20,391 bases of DNA from a virus: IMG/VR virus record IMGVR_UViG_3300037071_007579, positions 1-20,391 of that record; one strand, written 5' to 3'. Below the pieces are notes generated by a model. The model saw only the letters and a program-made list of their open reading frames with translations, was not told the origin of the DNA and did not search any database. The position numbers and the translations under genes were made by a program. Every line of letters begins with the position of its first letter. The first letter of the stretch is position 1. Of this stretch, positions 18,135 through 20,391 are shown piece after piece.

Positions 18135-19863
18135 CTTCTCCCCGCCTCGCGACATTCCCACCAACCGCCTGTGGCGGGCCTGGGTCTGGCAAGCATGTCA
18201 GAACAAGAAGCGCCGGGCCTATTTCAAGGACCGCACCCAGAACGACCTGCTCTTTTGGGTGAATACCTGGGTCTGGTGCTTTGACCCACGGCTCAAGAAG
18301 ACCAAGACGCCATTTGTCACCTACCCATCCCAGGACAAGGCCCTCCTGGCCATGCAGCGTGCACTGCGCCCCAAGACTGGCCCACAGCGGGACATGATGC
18401 TGCTGAAGTCCAGAGACGAAGGAGGATCGTGGATATGTGGCCTACTCTTTCAGTTCTACTGGCAATTCAGCAAGGACCAGCTCGACTTCTTCGCAATGCA
18501 CTACAAGGAAGATTATGTGACGACTGGGATGAAGAGCGTCTTCGGGAAGTTCGATTTCTGCCTCGACCACCAGCCGGACTGGTTATTACCCAGGTTAGCA
18601 CGGACGAAGCTTTCAAGGACCAACAAGGATACGGGATCTACCTTCGCTGGCGATTCAACTACGAGCAGATCCGGTATTGGTGGTCGCTTCACGGGGATGT
18701 TCTTTGACGAATTTCCTCTGGTCCCCGACGCCGGCCCCCTCTACCTCAATACCGCCTCGTGCTCGGGCTGCCGCATCTTCAACGGCACGTTCAACGGCAC
18801 TCACACCCAGTTCTATCGGCTCTCCAAGCTGCCTGACGACGTGATTGAGAAGGTTCGCCTGCACTGGGCTGATAACCCCAGGAAGAACCAGGGCCTCTAC
18901 ACGAAGGACGGCAAGCAGCGTTCGCCGTGGTATGACGGCATGTGCAAGACGCTGGGTTACAACAAGAAGGCGATCGCCGAAATCCTCGATATCGACGCCC
19001 AGTCGGCCGGCTGGCAGTTCTTCGCCGGGGACGAGATAACCCGGCTGATGAGCGAGTTTGGCCGGTCACCTGACCTTCAGGGTCGCATGGTCGGCAAAAC
19101 CTTTCAGGAGATGAATGGTGGCAATCTACGTTTATGGACAAGACCTGGACCTGATGGCCGTGCGGTTAAGGGCCGATACGGAATTGGTTGTGATGTCGCC
19201 TCTGGAGTTGGAGGCGCCCACTCGACCCCTTCCACCGCGAGCGTGGTTAACCTTGATACGGGAGAGAAGGTTGGCGAACTCAGTGACCCTTTCCTCAGAC
19301 CAGAGAAGTTTGCCGAATCCGTCAAGGATCTCGCCACCTTCTTCCACGGCGCCATCGTCATCTGGGAAGCCAACGGTCCCGGAGGCCACTTCCGCAAGGA
19401 GCTCATGAACAACCTGGAATATGGCAACGTCTACTTCCGCAAGCGTTCGACCAATTCCCTGTCTCCGGAGATGACCGACGACCCCGGCTGGACCTCCAAC
19501 GCCGACGCCAATCGCGTGCTCATGGAGCAGTACCGCCAGTCCCTATCGTCAGGCACCTTCCTGAACCCAAGCAAGGAAGCATTGGCGGAATGTCTGGAAT
19601 TTGTCTATGATGGCCGCAGTGTCAGCCACGCTCTGAAGCTTCTCAAGGACGATCCAGCTGGGGCCGGCGCCAACCACGGCGACATCGTCACCGCCGACGC
19701 TCTGGCGAATCTGCTGATCGAAGAGGACGGCACGGTGTTCCTCAAGAGCAAGCAGAAGCCGGAGGAGCTGGCGCCGCCGGTTGGTTCGATGGCGTGGCGG
19801 GACCAGATGGACATGGAGCGCATGGCGCTCGTGAACGATGGCTGGGGGAGTGATGGGTGGTGA
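18121..19863 (+). CDS. Phage terminase large subunit (580 aa)
   Basis: The packaging motor: an ATPase that pumps DNA into the prohead and a nuclease that cuts it. Seen: a degenerate Walker A LKSRDEGGSW (95-104, of the 'KSRxxGxS' type), Walker B MFFDEF (193-198, Asp196 and catalytic Glu197), and a RNase H-like nuclease domain with GCDVASG (Asp358), VIWEANG (Glu416) and HGDIVTAD (Asp521, Asp526). The length suits the family. ATG at 18121, inside the preceding gene; SD weak. It is followed 33 bases later by the portal-like gene, the usual order. Confidence 0.92.
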   Translation: MSPSDFSPPRDIPTNRLWRAWVWQACQNKKRRAYFKDRTQNDLLFWVNTWVWCFDPRLKKTKTPFVTYPSQDKALLAMQRALRPKTGPQRDMMLLKSRDEGGSWICGLLFQFYWQFSKDQLDFFAMHYKEDYVTTGMKSVFGKFDFCLDHQPDWLLPRLARTKLSRTNKDTGSTFAGDSTTSRSGIGGRFTGMFFDEFPLVPDAGPLYLNTASCSGCRIFNGTFNGTHTQFYRLSKLPDDVIEKVRLHWADNPRKNQGLYTKDGKQRSPWYDGMCKTLGYNKKAIAEILDIDAQSAGWQFFAGDEITRLMSEFGRSPDLQGRMVGKTFQEMNGGNLRLWTRPGPDGRAVKGRYGIGCDVASGVGGAHSTPSTASVVNLDTGEKVGELSDPFLRPEKFAESVKDLATFFHGAIVIWEANGPGGHFRKELMNNLEYGNVYFRKRSTNSLSPEMTDDPGWTSNADANRVLMEQYRQSLSSGTFLNPSKEALAECLEFVYDGRSVSHALKLLKDDPAGAGANHGDIVTADALANLLIEEDGTVFLKSKQKPEELAPPVGSMAWRDQMDMERMALVNDGWGSDGW

Positions 19864-19896
19864 CACTTGTCACCCCCATCCGAAACAGGGTGATTC

Positions 19897-20391
19897 ATGC
19901 CGACCCTTCTTGACGACGAACCAACCACCATGACCGGCAGTTACGTGGAGCCGGAATCCGACATTCCCCAGTTTCCAGAGAAGTTTCTGGTCAACCTCTG
20001 CGACTCGATCCAGTGGTCACGCCGCCAGATCATGCCCGGCATCCAGAAGCGCCTCGACATCTGGCGGCAGATCGTGGGCCGGCACTATGGCTCGGGCGGT
20101 GCCAAGGAGCGGGTCATCATGCCGTTCCTCAGGATGCAGACCTCAATCCTGTCACGACATCTGGTGTCCCGCTCCCCCAGAATCCTAGTTGAGACCCGTG
20201 ATCCCCAGTTAAGGGCCGCCGCCCGGAGTTTTCAGGAGTGGTTCGCCCAGAAATCGGACCAACTGGACCTGGAGACCATCCTTCATATATGGGCGCTGGA
20301 CGCCATCGTTTATCCGATCGCCCTTCTCAAGGTCTGTTCGGGCCTGACCCAGGGTTACGACGGCTTCCCCGACATGGGCTTTCCGTACCTG
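19897..20391 (+). CDS. Portal-like protein, N-terminal 165 aa (3' end outside window)
   Basis: ATG at 19897, 33 bases after the terminase stop; frame open to the right edge. 'FPEKFLVNLCDSIQWSRRQIMPGIQKRLDIWRQIVGRHYG' and 'VIMPFLRMQTSILSRHLVSRSPRILVETRD' followed by 'LDLETILHIWALDAIVYPIALLKV' resemble the opening of portal proteins, in which an N-terminal helical wing leads to the 'amplified' stem region. Position after terminase agrees. It would form the dodecameric DNA gate of the capsid. Confidence 0.68.
   Translation, partial: MPTLLDDEPTTMTGSYVEPESDIPQFPEKFLVNLCDSIQWSRRQIMPGIQKRLDIWRQIVGRHYGSGGAKERVIMPFLRMQTSILSRHLVSRSPRILVETRDPQLRAAARSFQEWFAQKSDQLDLETILHIWALDAIVYPIALLKVCSGLTQGYDGFPDMGFPYL

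Noticed and set aside
17295-18164. 289-codon minus-strand ORF opposite the genes before terminase
   Set aside because: Its Ser/Pro repeats mirror the G-rich codons of the plus-strand genes; plus-strand genes have SDs and coupling.
1-20391. CRISPR array, insertion sequence, toxin-antitoxin or defence island
   Set aside because: No regular spaced repeats, transposase, terminal inverted repeats or recognised toxin/antitoxin pair were found on either strand.

Overview
This window looks like part of a tailed-phage (Caudoviricetes-type) genome, or of a prophage, with a moderately GC-rich composition. Nothing in it fixes the host. The evidence for phage is a terminase large subunit followed by a portal-like gene, an ERF-type annealing protein with a YqaJ-like exonuclease, a ParB/sulfiredoxin-fold protein next to an SF2 helicase, and some 35 very short, tightly overlapping genes. 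I see no integrase, repressor or cell-type housekeeping gene. One regulator usually found in bacteria, CsrA, is present.

Layout. (1) 1-2356, plus strand: the 3' end of a very long virion-type ('polyvalent') protein that runs off the left edge. (2) 2348-16961, minus strand: one long array of small genes, almost all joined by ATGA/TGATG overlaps or with the Shine-Dalgarno (SD) sequence inside the preceding gene. Reading in the direction of transcription (right to left) it holds: a high-GC block of tiny proteins (16961-13975); a recombination block with an ERF annealing protein and a YqaJ-like nuclease (13843-11083); three small genes (11086-10339); a promoter at 10315-10342 with a structured leader; ParB-like protein and helicase (10195-7944); an HNH protein, a small PD-(D/E)XK-like nuclease and several short phage proteins (7947-4542); a 584-base gene-free structured region with a tRNA-like element (3958-4541); and csrA followed by six short genes (3957-2348). 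(3) 17222-20391, plus strand: a promoter, a ribbon-helix-helix-like protein, two small genes, terminase and the start of a portal gene. If the genome is circular or circularly permuted, the plus-strand ends join: a late operon would run from terminase through portal to the long polyvalent protein and converge on the end of the minus-strand early array.

The most interesting signals are non-coding. The csrA leader and the parB leader share a 22-base element (gaaaatgccgg-N7-ccgg on the plus strand), and both can form mutually exclusive hairpins just before the SD. The leader of the gene at 13457-13843 can form two long interleaved helices (pseudoknot order), and that gene has no clear SD. A 121-nt element at 4318-4438 has a tRNA acceptor stem, D arm and T arm with exact tRNA spacing, but a 69-nt central part in place of a normal anticodon arm and variable loop. 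Together with the phage CsrA this suggests a post-transcriptional control layer; that link is inference.

Several genes are shorter than 60 codons and were found by reading the overlaps: 4730-4906, 5109-5243, 6979-7158, 13975-14028, 14018-14143, 15433-15603 and 16600-16683.
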